Of a DNA stretch of 64,000 bases, positions 29,859-40,405 are shown piece by piece. Below the pieces are notes generated by a model that worked only from the letters and a program-made list of their open reading frames with translations, searched no databases and was not told the DNA's origin. Where the stretch lies: the NCBI GenBank assembly GCA_030411725.1, contig MU839833.1, positions 372,001-436,000 of the forward strand, read 5' to 3'. The translations under genes and the position numbers were made by a program. The stretch is from Echria macrotheca (lineage: Eukaryota; Ascomycota; Sordariomycetes; Sordariales; Schizotheciaceae). The stretch's first letter is position 1; every line of letters begins with the position of its first letter.

Positions 29859-31825
29859 ATGCAATTAAGACGGAGCGCTCCGGCGCTTCTTCTGGCGCCT
29901 CTTGCGTCCGCCTTCTACCTCCCCGGTGTCGCGCCGACATCCTATAAGAAGGATGATCTCGTACCGCTGACGGTCAACACGATCAAGCCCGCCGCCGGCC
30001 CGGATGGGCCCCTTCGTTCTGTCGTCTCTTACGACTACTACACCCCCGAGTTTGGTTTCTGCAAGCCGGCAGACGGGCCAAAAGATGTGTCGGAGAGCCT
30101 GGGAAGCATCCTGTTTGGAGACAGGATAAAGACATCGCCGTTCGAGCTGAAGATGAAGCACAACGAGACCTGCAAGACGCTGTGCAAGCATGCTTACAGT
30201 GGGGCATCCGCGGCGTTTGTGAACGAAGGTATCAGGAACGGTGTCAGCCTCAACTGGATGGTCGACGGGTTGCCGGCAGGCCAGCGGGCCATCGACCAGG
30301 TCACCGGGAATCCGTACTACAATCCTGGCTTCTTCGTCGGACAGGAGACACCCGAGGGCAAGACCGAGTTCAACAACCACTACGACATCTTTATCGAATA
30401 CCACGAAGTAAGCGGCGACCCCGATCATCTCCGCGTTGTAGGCGTCCTCGTTGAGCCCTATTCCCGACACTACACGGGCGCTGTTACCGCAGAGTCATGC
30501 CAGCGTCCGCCGCCGCCCATCACGCTCGACGAAGCCGCCGGCACTGAAGTGACCTTCACCTACAGCGTATACTGGCTCCCTTCCTCGACAACATGGGCTA
30601 CTCGAATGGATCCCTACTTCTATCCGTACAGCGCCAACATCCAGTGGTTTTCGTTGATCAACTCGGCCATCGTCGTCATCTTCCTGGTTCTGACTGTCGC
30701 GTCTGTTCTTGTCCGTGCCCTCAGGAAGGATATTGCACGGTACAACCGACTTGACCAGATCAACCTCGATGACCTCTCCGGGACCTCGGCTCTCGAGGAT
30801 GGTGTGCAGGAAGACTCGGGCTGGAAGTTGGTACATGGTGATGTCTTCCGGACACCCTCGCACCCTCTGCTCCTGTCGATCTTTCTCGGCAACGGCGCCC
30901 AGATCTTCGTCATGGCCGGCTTCACACTCTGCTTCGCCCTTCTCGGCTTCCTGTCGCCGTCGAACCGTGGCGCCCTGGGTACCATCATGATCATTCTCTA
31001 CACTTTCCTCGGCATCATTGGAGGCTACACCTCGGCCCGCGTGTACAAGGCCATGCAGGGCGAGAAATGGAAGCTGAACATTGCGCTCACACCACTCTTC
31101 GTCCCTGGCATCGTCTTCTCGACCTTCTTCCTCCTCAACCTGTTCCTCTGGGCTCGCGGTTCCTCGGGCGCCGTGCCGTTCACAACCATGCTGGTTATTA
31201 TCCTGATATGGTTCGTCATCTCGGTTCCCCTGTCCTTCGCCGGCTCCTGGCTCGGCTTCCGGGCCCCGGCCGTCGAACCTCCGGTTCGCACCAACCAGAT
31301 CCCCCGCCAGATCCCGCCGCCGACGACTTACCTCAAACCGATCCCGAGCATGCTCCTGGTCGGTATTCTTCCCTTCGGCGCCATCTTCGTCGAGCTCCAC
31401 TTCGTCATGAACTCGCTCTGGTCGAACCGGATCTACTACATGTTCGGCTTTTTGTTCCTGTGCTACGGCCTGATGATCATGACCAGCGCCGCCGTGACGG
31501 TCCTGATGGTTTACTTCCTGCTCTGCTCGGAGAATTACAACTGGCAGTGGCGGTCGTTCCTGGCGGCCGGCACGTGCGGCGGCTACATCTTTCTCAATGC
31601 GCTCATCTACTGGGTCAGCAATCTTTCTCTGAGCAGCCTGACGGGGCATGTGCTCTACATCGGCTACAGTCTGCTGATTTCTTTCCTGTTCTTCATCTTG
31701 ACTGGTAGGTCATGTCTCCCTGGACTTATATCTGAATATGATACTAACTGGGTTTAGGCTCTATCGGCTACTTTTCGAGCTGGTGGTTTGTGCAAAAGAT
31801 CTACAAGTCCATCAAGATCGACTAA
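29859..31825 (+). CDS. Transmembrane 9 superfamily (EMP70/TMN) protein
   Basis: Exon 1 is 29859-31704 and exon 2 is 31758-31825 (53-nt intron with tactaac branch site), giving 637 aa. A signal peptide and a lumenal domain with the family segments YYTPEFGFCKP, LGSILFGDRI and NPGFFVG precede nine hydrophobic helices from about residue 270 on. The C-terminus is KIYKSIKID: the KxD ending is the known Golgi-retention, COPI-binding signal of TM9 proteins, and it is created only by the short second exon. Role in family: endosome/Golgi membrane protein sorting and adhesion. Confidence 0.93.
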
Positions 31826-32085
31826 GGCCATCACGAAGGACTCATCAGTGTAGAATTAGTGTAGCACCAGCGTGGTTGGAACGATTTCTTCTATTATGTA
31901 AGGTAGACAGACTTGGGCGGCGCACGGTTACTATTGGGCGGCGCAAAATATGATTGGGATTTTGAGACCGCTGTTGTCAGAATAATACCAATCCGCGCTG
32001 TTTGTGACACTAGTCTGTAGTCCTTTCTCACAAATGATGTAAACTACGAGGGCCGACAAATAGACCGGTACCGGGACAGACGGTA

Positions 32086-33084
32086 CTAGTCGTCATCATC
32101 ATCCAGCCCGTCCAAGAAGGTGAACTGCGCCTGCTGCGCGGGACGCTCCGCACCGCCCGCCACGCTCCCCCGTCTCTCGGCCTCCTGCCGCGCCCTCTCC
32201 CGCTCCCTGGCCATCCGCTCGTGCTCCTCGCGCATCCGCCGCTCGGCCTCGTCCCGCTCGAGCCGCGCCTGCTCCTCGGCCGCCTTCCTCGCCTCCTCCT
32301 CCTCTCTCAGGCGTTGTTCCTCCTCCTCCGGATCGTACCCGCGCGGATCCTTGCCCTCGTCGACCAGCAGCGAGAACGACGCCAGCGCGCCGCCTCGAAT
32401 CATGTGCTCCTCTGGCCAGGGGATGAAGGTGGCGCCCTCGTGCGGGTTGACTATGGGCTTGAGGTGGATGGGCAGTTCGGTTGCTGCTGTTCCACCGGAT
32501 ACCGTGGTGGCTTGGGAGATGTTGAGCTGGCTGGCGGTGGTGGTGGTGGTTTCGCCGTTGGCCGGGGTACCTGAGGCCGAGGGCGTGCCGCCGGTTTTGA
32601 TCTCGGCGCCGTTAAAGCTCGCGCTGGGTGTTTGTGTCGCTGTGGGCGTGGGACTGGCTGTGTTTCGGTTGGTCGAGAAGTCGAAGCCGTTGGTCACACC
32701 GGGCGGGGGCATCGTGTTGCGGCTTATGCGGCGGGCGTAGGCTAGGAGCTCTTCGGTCGTGAAGTTGTGTTTGGTCCTGGAGTCGGAGGAGGGGCGCGTG
32801 ACGGGCGTGTTCTTGAGCTCGCGGCGGGCGGCCCAGAGCGCCGAGATGGTGTCGCGGATCTGCGTGTCGAGCTGGGCCGTCTGGGTTTGCAGGTCGTGGA
32901 TGCGGGCGACGTTGTGGCGGTGCCGTTCGAGGTCGGCCAGCGCGCCGACGAGCTCCGAGTCGGCGGCGGCGAGGTCCGCGGCGAGTTTGTTTGAGGGGTT
33001 GTATTTGGTGATCGAGTCGATTAGTGTGCCGAGGGCCCGCTCGACGCGCTCAAAGCGGGCGTCGATGTTTTGTAGCAGGGCCAT
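32086..33084 (-). CDS. MED4: Mediator complex subunit 4
   Basis: Minus strand, single exon, 332 aa from ATG 33084. The N-terminal coiled-coil region (LVGALADLERHRHNVARIHDLQ..LDTQIRDTI) is followed by the Med4 signature TTEELLAYARRISRNTMPPPG, then a Thr/Ser-rich linker, FIPWPEEHMIRGGALA, a long Glu/Arg helix (EEEEQRLREEEEARK..) and an Asp-only end (LDGLDDDDD). Med4 is a middle-module subunit that links activators to RNA polymerase II. The charged helix is longer than in yeast Med4, as is common in filamentous fungi. Confidence 0.88.
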   Translation of the reverse strand: MALLQNIDARFERVERALGTLIDSITKYNPSNKLAADLAAADSELVGALADLERHRHNVARIHDLQTQTAQLDTQIRDTISALWAARRELKNTPVTRPSSDSRTKHNFTTEELLAYARRISRNTMPPPGVTNGFDFSTNRNTASPTPTATQTPSASFNGAEIKTGGTPSASGTPANGETTTTTASQLNISQATTVSGGTAATELPIHLKPIVNPHEGATFIPWPEEHMIRGGALASFSLLVDEGKDPRGYDPEEEEQRLREEEEARKAAEEQARLERDEAERRMREEHERMARERERARQEAERRGSVAGGAERPAQQAQFTFLDGLDDDDD

Positions 33085-33393
33085 TTTGGTGGTTGTCTTA
33101 GGTTTGCGGACTGTTGTCCGACTGTTTGAGAAAGGAAGCTGCCCTTTGAACTTTATACTCTGAAGTTCATGCAGGTGTGTTGCTGCAGAGCTCTGACCGG
33201 GTACGGAATACGTACCGCTGGGTGGGGTGGGGCACTGTGACGAGCTTCCAGTTGTTGTGGCCTGAGGCGCCAACCCGAACCCGAACTCCGGCTTCATCCG
33301 CAAAATCTCGCGCAGCAACGAACCATCGCCAGATCCACCACAACTCGCAGCCATTGAAGCACCAGCTCGCTCGTTCACGCCCCGGCCGTCACG
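33085..33393. promoter_or_regulatory. Bidirectional promoter region, MED4 and QCR10-like genes
   Basis: 309 bp between two divergent genes. The open MED4 frame continues upstream through it without a further ATG, so it is not coding. No clear motif. Confidence 0.45.
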
Positions 33394-34138
33394 ATGCCTT
33401 CTCCTGTATGTGTCGTCTAGTTTTCTGGCCGGTCGAAATAGCGTTGCGACGACGCATCCGGTACTGAACCGCTGCTAACTGGGTTAGACTCCCATCCTCC
33501 GATCGGGCGCCTACAAGAGCCCCTACGGTCCCAAGTGAGCTCCCCGCCCTCGATGTCTTCGGCTACGCGTCCGAGTCGCGGCCACGGCCGTGCTACAGCT
33601 TCCGGACTTTGCTGACTCGGACAGGTACCACTACCAGCCTCACGTCTCCACCATCACGCCGCAGACGCTCTTCCGATTGTAAGTCACAATTTGCGAAGCT
33701 TCGATATGGAGGACTCAGGACCGAGGTCCCGTGAAACGGCATGGCACATCGAGCCTGTCCGACAGCGGGAGGCATGGAATAGTAAAGAGTGGGAAGCCGG
33801 TGTGGGACAGTATAGACGTGGACTGGGACTGGAGGAGACTTGGTTGGAGGATGTTTCTGAGCCCAAGCTGACGCGCTGCAGTGGAACCAAGGCCGCCGGT
33901 TTTGGCGGTGTTGCTCTGTTCACCGTCATCTACTTCGCCTCGGGCATCCCCAGGGTACAAGACGACATCCTCAAGGTGCGTGACATCCAGTGCTGTGTTC
34001 GAGCGGCTACTCACAAACCAACAGAAGATCCCCGGTCTTGCCTGGTACTACGACAGAAGCATCCCGGCCTCGGATGCGGTGAGTTTTATGCGTGCTGTAT
34101 GTTGTGCGTAGAGCTAATTATCGGTACAGGCTTTCTAA
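33394..34138 (+). CDS. QCR10: QCR10-like subunit of cytochrome bc1 complex
   Basis: Six exons (33394-33405, 33488-33534, 33625-33678, 33882-33975, 34025-34078, 34130-34138) join to 89 aa. The protein has SPYGPKYHYQPH, a single transmembrane helix (FGGVALFTVIYFASGIPRV) and the ending RSIPASDAAF, which matches the layout of fungal Qcr10, a small single-span subunit of complex III in the mitochondrial inner membrane. The first exon codes for four residues and the last for two plus the stop. Intron 3 is 203 nt. Naming rests on length, helix and end motifs. Confidence 0.7.
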
Positions 34139-34466
34139 ATGGTTTGACAGAGGGAGCTGGTCCGTTGGGTGTCAAAAGTTGTGATGGCGACCTGTACAAC
34201 AAGCAAGATATAGAATCCAGATTATTATTGTATCTCATTTGTGAACTGATAACTAAGGGCATCCCGTCCGCATGTCGGGCGCAACTGCCATTAAACCTTG
34301 GTCTTCTTGCACCAAGCTGTATGTGCACGGGCCTCTGTGGGTCGATGGAACACATCTCCAACTGGACCTCGGATCATCCAACATCTCACTCGCAGACCCA
34401 AAACGCGATTCGGCCTAATTTGATTTCGATATGTGACTTTTCTTCAGTCGCTCTTTTACTCATAAC
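34139..34466. other. Intergenic
   Basis: 3' region of the QCR10-like gene and leader of ALG10. Nothing else seen. Confidence 0.55.
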
Positions 34467-36425
34467 ATGGAAAGTCTGAAGGCGATCCGAGGGGCGCTGA
34501 ACATCCGTGAGCTGCTGGCGGGAGCGGGGTCTTCAGCGCTGGTCTTGCAGTTCCTCCCTGCTGAAGTCGGTGATGACACGCGCCGAATCGTGCTCAGGGG
34601 CCTTTTCGTTCTCTTTCTCGCCATACGATCATGGCTCGCCCTTGTCGAGCACTATGTGCCCGAGCCCTACCTGGTATTTCTTTTCTTGTCCAAAAATGCC
34701 AACCGAGTTAACCTCAGTCAGGATGAGTTCTTCCACATCCCTCAGGCCCAAACATACTGCGAGGGCCGCTTCTGGGACTGGGACGACAAGATCACAACGC
34801 CTCCTGGCCTGTGAGTTTTCTTGCCTCTCTTCTTTAGTAACCCATCCTGACCGCGCAGATATCTCCTCTCCGTGGCCACGCACCAGCTCTTCATGTTCAC
34901 AACATGTTCAACCCTAAGCCTGCGCTCAACAAACCTGCTGGCTACGCTATTAACAGCCATGGTGGCCACGCGCTGCCACATGGCGATCCAGGCCCAACAC
35001 GGCCAGCGCAGCCATGGCCAGTCGCTCCACACGGGCCTCAACATCGCCCTGTTTCCTGTGATTTTCTTCTTCTCGGCGCTGTACTACACCGACGTCGTCT
35101 CGACGCTTGCCGTCCTCATCGCCTATGAGAACCATCTCACCAGGGTCGGGGAGCAGCGTCCTGGTATTCTGAATGATGTCTGGACTGTTGTACTGGGTCT
35201 TGCTGCTCTCCTTATGAGGCAGACGAATGTCTTTTGGGTCGTCGTGTACATGGGCGGGCTTGAGGCGGTGCATGCTCTCCGCCAGCTTAGGCCGGCTCCG
35301 GTCGAGGTGCCCAAGAACATGTCGCTCGTTGAGCACGTCAGGTTCTATCTCTGGCGGGATTCGGTTGGGGAGCGACATGATCCTCCGCTCGGAGAGGCAT
35401 GGCCTGAGGGTAAGTTTTGTCGACGTCTATGTTTGGGTGTTGCTAATGGTCTAGACTGGTTGTTTTGTACCGTCAGCATCGGGGTAGCAGCCCTGTTTAA
35501 TCCCGGGAGGGTGCTGCGACAAATATGGCCACATATCACCATTCTCAGTCTCTTTGCCGGTTTTGTGGCCTGGAACGGCGGTGTCGTCCTTGGTATGTGC
35601 CTTGCCTCCAAAGTCCCTCGCTCTGCTAACCGCTCAGGGGACAAATCCAACCACGTCGCAACCATCCATCTAGCCCAAATGCTCTACATCTGGCCCTTCT
35701 TCGCCTTCTTTTCCGCACCGCTCCTCATCCCCTCGCTGTTATCCCTACTCAACCTCCCAAGAACCAAAACCCTCGCAACCCAGATGACCAAAAAGATCTA
35801 CTACATCCCCTACATCCTCGTCACCCTAGGTGTATCGGTAGCCATCGTGAAATACAACACCATAATCCACCCGTTTACTCTGGCCGACAACCGCCACTAC
35901 ATGTTCTACATCTTTAGGTACACCATCCTCCGCTCCATCCCGCTCCGGTACGCCCTAGTGGCAGCCTACACCCTAGCCCGCTGGCTAGTCTGGGACACGC
36001 TCTCCGGATCTCCCTCGCCCAGCACCAACCAACCCCCACCAACAACAACACCCAAATACAAACCCAACGCAACACCATCTCCAGCAAACTCACCAAACAC
36101 ATCAACAGCCCTCCTCTGGCTCCTCGCCACGACCCTCAGCCTCGTAACAGCCCCCCTAGTCGAACCGCGCTACTTCATCCTGCCGTGGGTCTTCTGGCGC
36201 CTTCTCGTCCCGGCATGGCGCCCTTCAGACTACGACTCGAACTTCACCGGACTGAAGTGGCTGCGGCGAATGGGCGGGACTGACCCGCGCCTAGTGCTGG
36301 AGAGCGTGTGGTTCCTGATGATCAACGCGGGGACGATGTACATGTTTCTCTTTCGGCCGTTTTACTGGCGTGATGCGGAGGGGAATGTAGCTGACGGCGG
36401 GAGGGTGCAGCGGTTTATGTGGTGA
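34467..36425 (+). CDS. ALG10: Dol-P-Glc alpha-1,2-glucosyltransferase ALG10
   Basis: Exons 34467-34673, 34722-34810, 34859-35409, 35455-35592 and 35638-36425 join to 590 aa. ALG10 adds the last glucose to the dolichol-linked oligosaccharide in the ER, completing the donor for N-glycosylation. Signatures: PYLDEFFHIPQAQ..YC (made by removing intron 1), WDDKITTPPGLYLLS (made by removing intron 2), NGGVVLGDKSNHVATIHLAQ (made by removing intron 4), and WRLLVPAW near the end. About 10-12 hydrophobic helices follow the family. Introns of 48, 45 and 45 nt have lengths divisible by three and contain no in-frame stop, so unspliced RNA would still be open there. A Pro/Thr/Asn-rich insertion lies near residue 460. 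Confidence 0.9.
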
Positions 36426-36965
36426 TTTTTTTATCTCATGAACATAGATATTTGGTCTGGCGGTGTACATGTTTTTGTATGGTATACATGTTACGGCCTT
36501 GTCCAGCTGTGTTCATGAAGCAGGGATTAACTTGGTGGGCGCTGTTTACGTGCCGGACACGAGAGTCATAATGTATTTGTATTCCACGCCGAGTATATAA
36601 TCCGTCACCACCTTGTTTTGCCCGTCCCCTGAAGTTATCCCTCCCATTTCCGGGACCACTTATGTCGCTAGAGAATAAATACCAAGATGAGAATGCCTCA
36701 TATCCCAAACGCCAGGCTCCCTATCCACCATGTCAGAGGCCCTTCTTCCGTCCTGTATCTCCCAGCCTGTCTTTTCCAGATATGTATGTATATCCCCGTC
36801 TCACCTAAAAGTGATGATCCCGTCTCTGTTGCTCTCTCTCATCTTCTCATAAATACCACATCCAATCCCGTCTCCCTTCCATGCCCATTCCCCGAGATGT
36901 GTAAAAAACAGCGGGAGTAATACAAACAACCAACCCCCAAGACCCAAACACATGAACATAAAAAT
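36426..36965. other. Intergenic between convergent genes
   Basis: 3' regions of ALG10 and of the low-complexity minus-strand gene. No gene seen. Confidence 0.55.
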
Positions 36966-37529
36966 TCACAAACTCAACCGATCCAAACTCAACCGGTCCC
37001 CACTCCTCACCCTCCTCACAACCCCCAGCCTAAAAAACTTTTCTTCCCCCGTCGCCGTCCGCCCCCCGATATACAACTTCTCGGCCCCCAGCGCATCCCG
37101 GAATCCCTCGCTCGAGCTATCACTCCCCCTCCGCCTCGTCGGTCTAGGGATCGGGATCGGCGCGTGATGGTGATGATGTACGTGATGAGCGTGGTGTCGT
37201 GGTGAGTGGAGGCCTGGTAGTTGGGAGATTACACCTCCTCCCCCTCCTCCCGTGACAGAACCTGAGGGGGGTGTTGTTGATGATGATGCTGCTGCGGCTG
37301 CGGCGGCCGCGGCGGCGATGGCGGAGGTTGTTGATATTGATCGGGGGTTCGTGGAAGACGTGCCGGTGGAGGGAGACGTTGAGGAGCTGTTGGGTTGTGT
37401 GGATGGAGGAGGGTTGGTGGTTGTTGTGGATGCGGCGCCGGGGGTGGTGTGTTTCGGTGGTTGTTGGCGGAAGGCGGCGAAGAAGGTGGAGAGGAAGAAG
37501 GGGCGGTGGGAGGGCATGTTTGGCGTCAT
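36966..37529 (-). CDS. Low-complexity fungal protein with conserved C-terminus
   Basis: Minus strand, single exon, 187 aa from ATG 37529. Two-thirds is low complexity: Thr/Ser/Pro-rich to residue 68, a ten-Ala run near 72-82, Gly6, and a His-rich segment near 112-122. The last 60 residues look folded and ordinary: SSSEGFRDALGAEKLYIGGRTATGEEKFFRLGVV, ending in the duplicated DRLSLDRLSL. That end suggests a real conserved fungal protein, but I cannot name the family. No signal peptide is evident. Confidence 0.55.
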   Translation of the reverse strand: MTPNMPSHRPFFLSTFFAAFRQQPPKHTTPGAASTTTTNPPPSTQPNSSSTSPSTGTSSTNPRSISTTSAIAAAAAAAAAASSSTTPPSGSVTGGGGGGVISQLPGLHSPRHHAHHVHHHHHAPIPIPRPTRRRGSDSSSEGFRDALGAEKLYIGGRTATGEEKFFRLGVVRRVRSGDRLSLDRLSL

Positions 37530-39157
37530 TTTGGGGGTCGTAAGGCGCCGCGATAAGACGGTGGAGGGACGAGGCCGTCCGGTCGAGGTGTATGCCTTCT
37601 CTCTCTTCCTTTCTCCTTTTCTCGTTTGGGCCGGTTCTGTTGTCGTCGCAGAGGGTCGTTGGGACTGGTTCGCTCGCCGAGGCCGATCGCTCAGCTAAAA
37701 CCGCGCGACCGTTTAAATCGAATTCTCCAGGGGCGATGGCCGGCCGATCTAGAACTGGTCTATCGCCTCGCTCGTCCGTGAACCCACGCTTCCGATGACT
37801 CGTCAAGATGGCCGCCGATTTTCCGTCGGCATTCGTATCCTTTTCCGTTCGAGATGTCGCGAGCGCGCGGGGGAAAAGAAACAGCTGAGATAAAACCCCA
37901 AGTCCTTTGCGCGAAATTCAGGTTTGCTCGTCGAAGTGGTGTGGTGGTGTGGTCTTGGTCGAGATAGCCCTCTCTTATTCAGTGTTGGTAGTGTGAAATC
38001 GTCCTGACGTCGGATGGGTGGGGGGGCTAGCGCGGTCATCCAACCCGACCTGTCCCGAAAGCGTCCTAAAAACTTTCAAACCCCGCGTGGGGCTGGGCAG
38101 TGTGGACGCTGCAAAGCCGGCCAGGCGGGTCGGCGATGGGAATTACCCCGCCTTTGATAGGCTGCCGTCAACGTTAACGCCAACGCCCACCTCACTGTTC
38201 TTTGCAGTTGCGGGGGCGACTTGGCAAGTTCTGGACCATCAAAATGTCGCAAAACTCGGCCGCCTCATATTTCAACGCCGTCTGTGTCAGCGACAGCAGC
38301 AGCAGACGGCAGATATGCGTGCCGCAGCGGCGATGAGGCTTACTGAGATACCCGAGGTTCATTACTGGCCGGAACACTGCAGGCACGTTGCACCAGCTCT
38401 CTCAGATCCTCGTGATCCCGAGCTGATGCCCTAGCCGCAGCGTTCCAGGTTCCCCAGACTTTCGGTTTCCGATCACCATGTCCGTGCACAACTTCGACTC
38501 AGATCCTCTTCGGCATCAACCTCGGTGATAAACCAACATCCCCTAGCACAACATACACCGATGAGTATCGCACAAGACAAGGCAGGAAGAGAGCAAATTC
38601 TTGATTCGTGACACACAACTTGAACCAAAAGCGTGTCCAAGACGCACGTCACCCCATGTGGTCGCATGTGTGGGCAAGCCTGCTGCCCGCTGGAACCAAT
38701 CATGATAGGCCTGGGGACTGACTCGCTCGGCGTACATGAGGCGTGCCATCACCGTGCATATGTCTCTGGAGCCGATGGGCCGAGAGCCTAGTGTAGGTTG
38801 AAGTCTATCTTCCATCTTCTAAGGGAGAGACGGTCGGTATGTATCGTTCAGTCGTTGGATATTGGCCTACACTGAGTCAGTCAAGGTGTTGAACTCATCG
38901 AGTAATGATTCGGAAGAAGCTCGACGCTGTCCCAGCCATCGAACATTGCACAAACGGAGAGAATGCGTGGGACAAAGATACACTCCCCAAATATACAGCA
39001 TCCATCACTCCATCACTCCATCATCGACCAATCCCTGTTGAATCTTCAGAATAATGCCATAGTTCAATAATCAATTTATTTAATCCGTAAGAACCTGAAA
39101 ACGCTATGCTGTCGCTCTATCATGTCGGCTGCTGTGTGTTATCTTTCCCAGCAACAC
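37530..39157. other. Intergenic
   Basis: 1.6 kb with no supported gene. Plus-strand ORFs at 37252-37698 are shadows of the repetitive gene on the other strand and its leader. A minus-strand ORF at 38543-38815 lacks any recognised feature. CCATCACT repeats occur near 39000-39020. Confidence 0.5.
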
Positions 39158-40081
39158 TCATGCAACATCCGTCCCAAACGGTTGAAATACCCCTTCGCTC
39201 CTTCCCTCTATCCCCCCGTCCGAAAGCAAAAGCCCCTCGGCAGCCGCAGCTTCCATCTCCTCGTCCTCCTCATCTTCACTCTCGCTGTCACTCTCATCAC
39301 TCTCCCCAAAATGCTGCCCGCCCCTATACTCGGGCTGTCTCGCCTTGACCCGCACATCTCGCCCCAGACCCTGCCATGTACGCGTAATGACCTTGCATGA
39401 AATTGCAAACACCTCGTCCCCATCGTCATCCCCGCCCGCTGCGGTCCGGAAACTCTCGACCGACGCGGCCGTCTGCTTCCGTGTCACCCCGGCCTCCGCC
39501 TCGGGCACGACATCGGCAGCACCGCACGGCAGAACCACGCCATGCGCCATGGCCGCCGCGCCCGCCGCCGCCGCAAGGGGCAGCGAGACGCCCACGGTCC
39601 TCCCGTTGGTCCGCGACGTAGCCCGGTCAAACGTCCCCCCGCGCACGCTCATGGTCCCGACCACGAGGTACACCTTATCGCCGGCCGGACACATCTCGAG
39701 CATCCTGCGACGGACCTCGGGTGTGGCCTTGAGCGCGGCAAAGTACTCGCCCTCGAGCTTGAGGCGACGCGTCGTGATGCGCGGCGCCGACACCGTGGTC
39801 GCTCCAGACGTGGACTGCGACGACGACAGCTTCGTCAGGAACTTTAGCCAGCGGTCGTTGGTGTGGCTCGTCTGGGCCGTAAACCGTACATAGTCGTCAT
39901 GCTGCGGCCCGAGAACAAAACGTGAGAACACGTCGGGCGTCAAAGCCGCCGAGGGCGATTCCGGCGTGTAGTCCAGGGTGGGGTCTTCGTACCGCCGAAT
40001 CACCCGGCCGAGCAGATTGCCGCTCTCCGAGGCCGGGAGACGCCGCTTCAACAGATAAAAGGTAGGTTCATATGGCGACAT
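39158..40081 (-). CDS. Candidate gasdermin-like protein, partner of the divergent NLR
   Basis: Minus strand, single exon, 307 aa from ATG 40081. The N-terminal half (TFYLLKRRLPASESGNLLG, RRYEDPTLDYTPESP) leads to a central block DKVYLVVGTMSVRGG followed by an Ala/Gly-rich hydrophobic stretch near 180-195, then VFAISCKVITR near 235, and a strongly acidic linker (SDESDSESEDEEDEEME) before a short end. There is no signal peptide or long transmembrane helix. It is divergent with a CHAT-like/NB-ARC NLR only 324 bp away. Known biology: fungal gasdermins such as HET-Q1 and RCD-1 are often clustered with subtilisin or CHAT proteases, some in NLRs, that cut off a short C-terminal part. Size, tail and partner fit that layout, but the family call is inference. 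Confidence 0.4.
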   Translation of the reverse strand: MSPYEPTFYLLKRRLPASESGNLLGRVIRRYEDPTLDYTPESPSAALTPDVFSRFVLGPQHDDYVRFTAQTSHTNDRWLKFLTKLSSSQSTSGATTVSAPRITTRRLKLEGEYFAALKATPEVRRRMLEMCPAGDKVYLVVGTMSVRGGTFDRATSRTNGRTVGVSLPLAAAAGAAAMAHGVVLPCGAADVVPEAEAGVTRKQTAASVESFRTAAGGDDDGDEVFAISCKVITRTWQGLGRDVRVKARQPEYRGGQHFGESDESDSESEDEEDEEMEAAAAEGLLLSDGGIEGRSEGVFQPFGTDVA

Positions 40082-40405
40082 GTCGAAAATCTTTGATGTG
40101 GCATCGAGACAGACTGATGAACATCAGGCTCTGACGAGTCCGTGCTGTTTTATGCCGGTCGCTGAAACAGGAGGGAGCCCAACGGTTCTCCGGGGTGGCT
40201 GAGTCGGGTTACATCAACCCCAATTTGGCGCCCGTGGCGCCTTCGTGATCAATATTGTTTTCAGCCGCATGCCAAGGGTCCAGCGCTATCTCCGTTATGG
40301 CTTTCATATCCAGAGCCTTCCCCCTTTTTCACCTTCAACAATCTTTCAACTTCCAACCTCTGTTGACGAAACCGATTTACTGCGAAGACTGGAACTGGAA
40401 AAATC
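40082..40405. promoter_or_regulatory. Bidirectional promoter region, gasdermin-like candidate and NLR
   Basis: 324 bp between divergent starts. A shared control region would allow joint expression of the two genes. No defined element seen. Confidence 0.45.

Noticed and set aside
30495..31649. Long minus-strand ORF of 384 aa
   Set aside because: Lies wholly opposite the TM9 gene and is extremely rich in charged residues; an antisense shadow.
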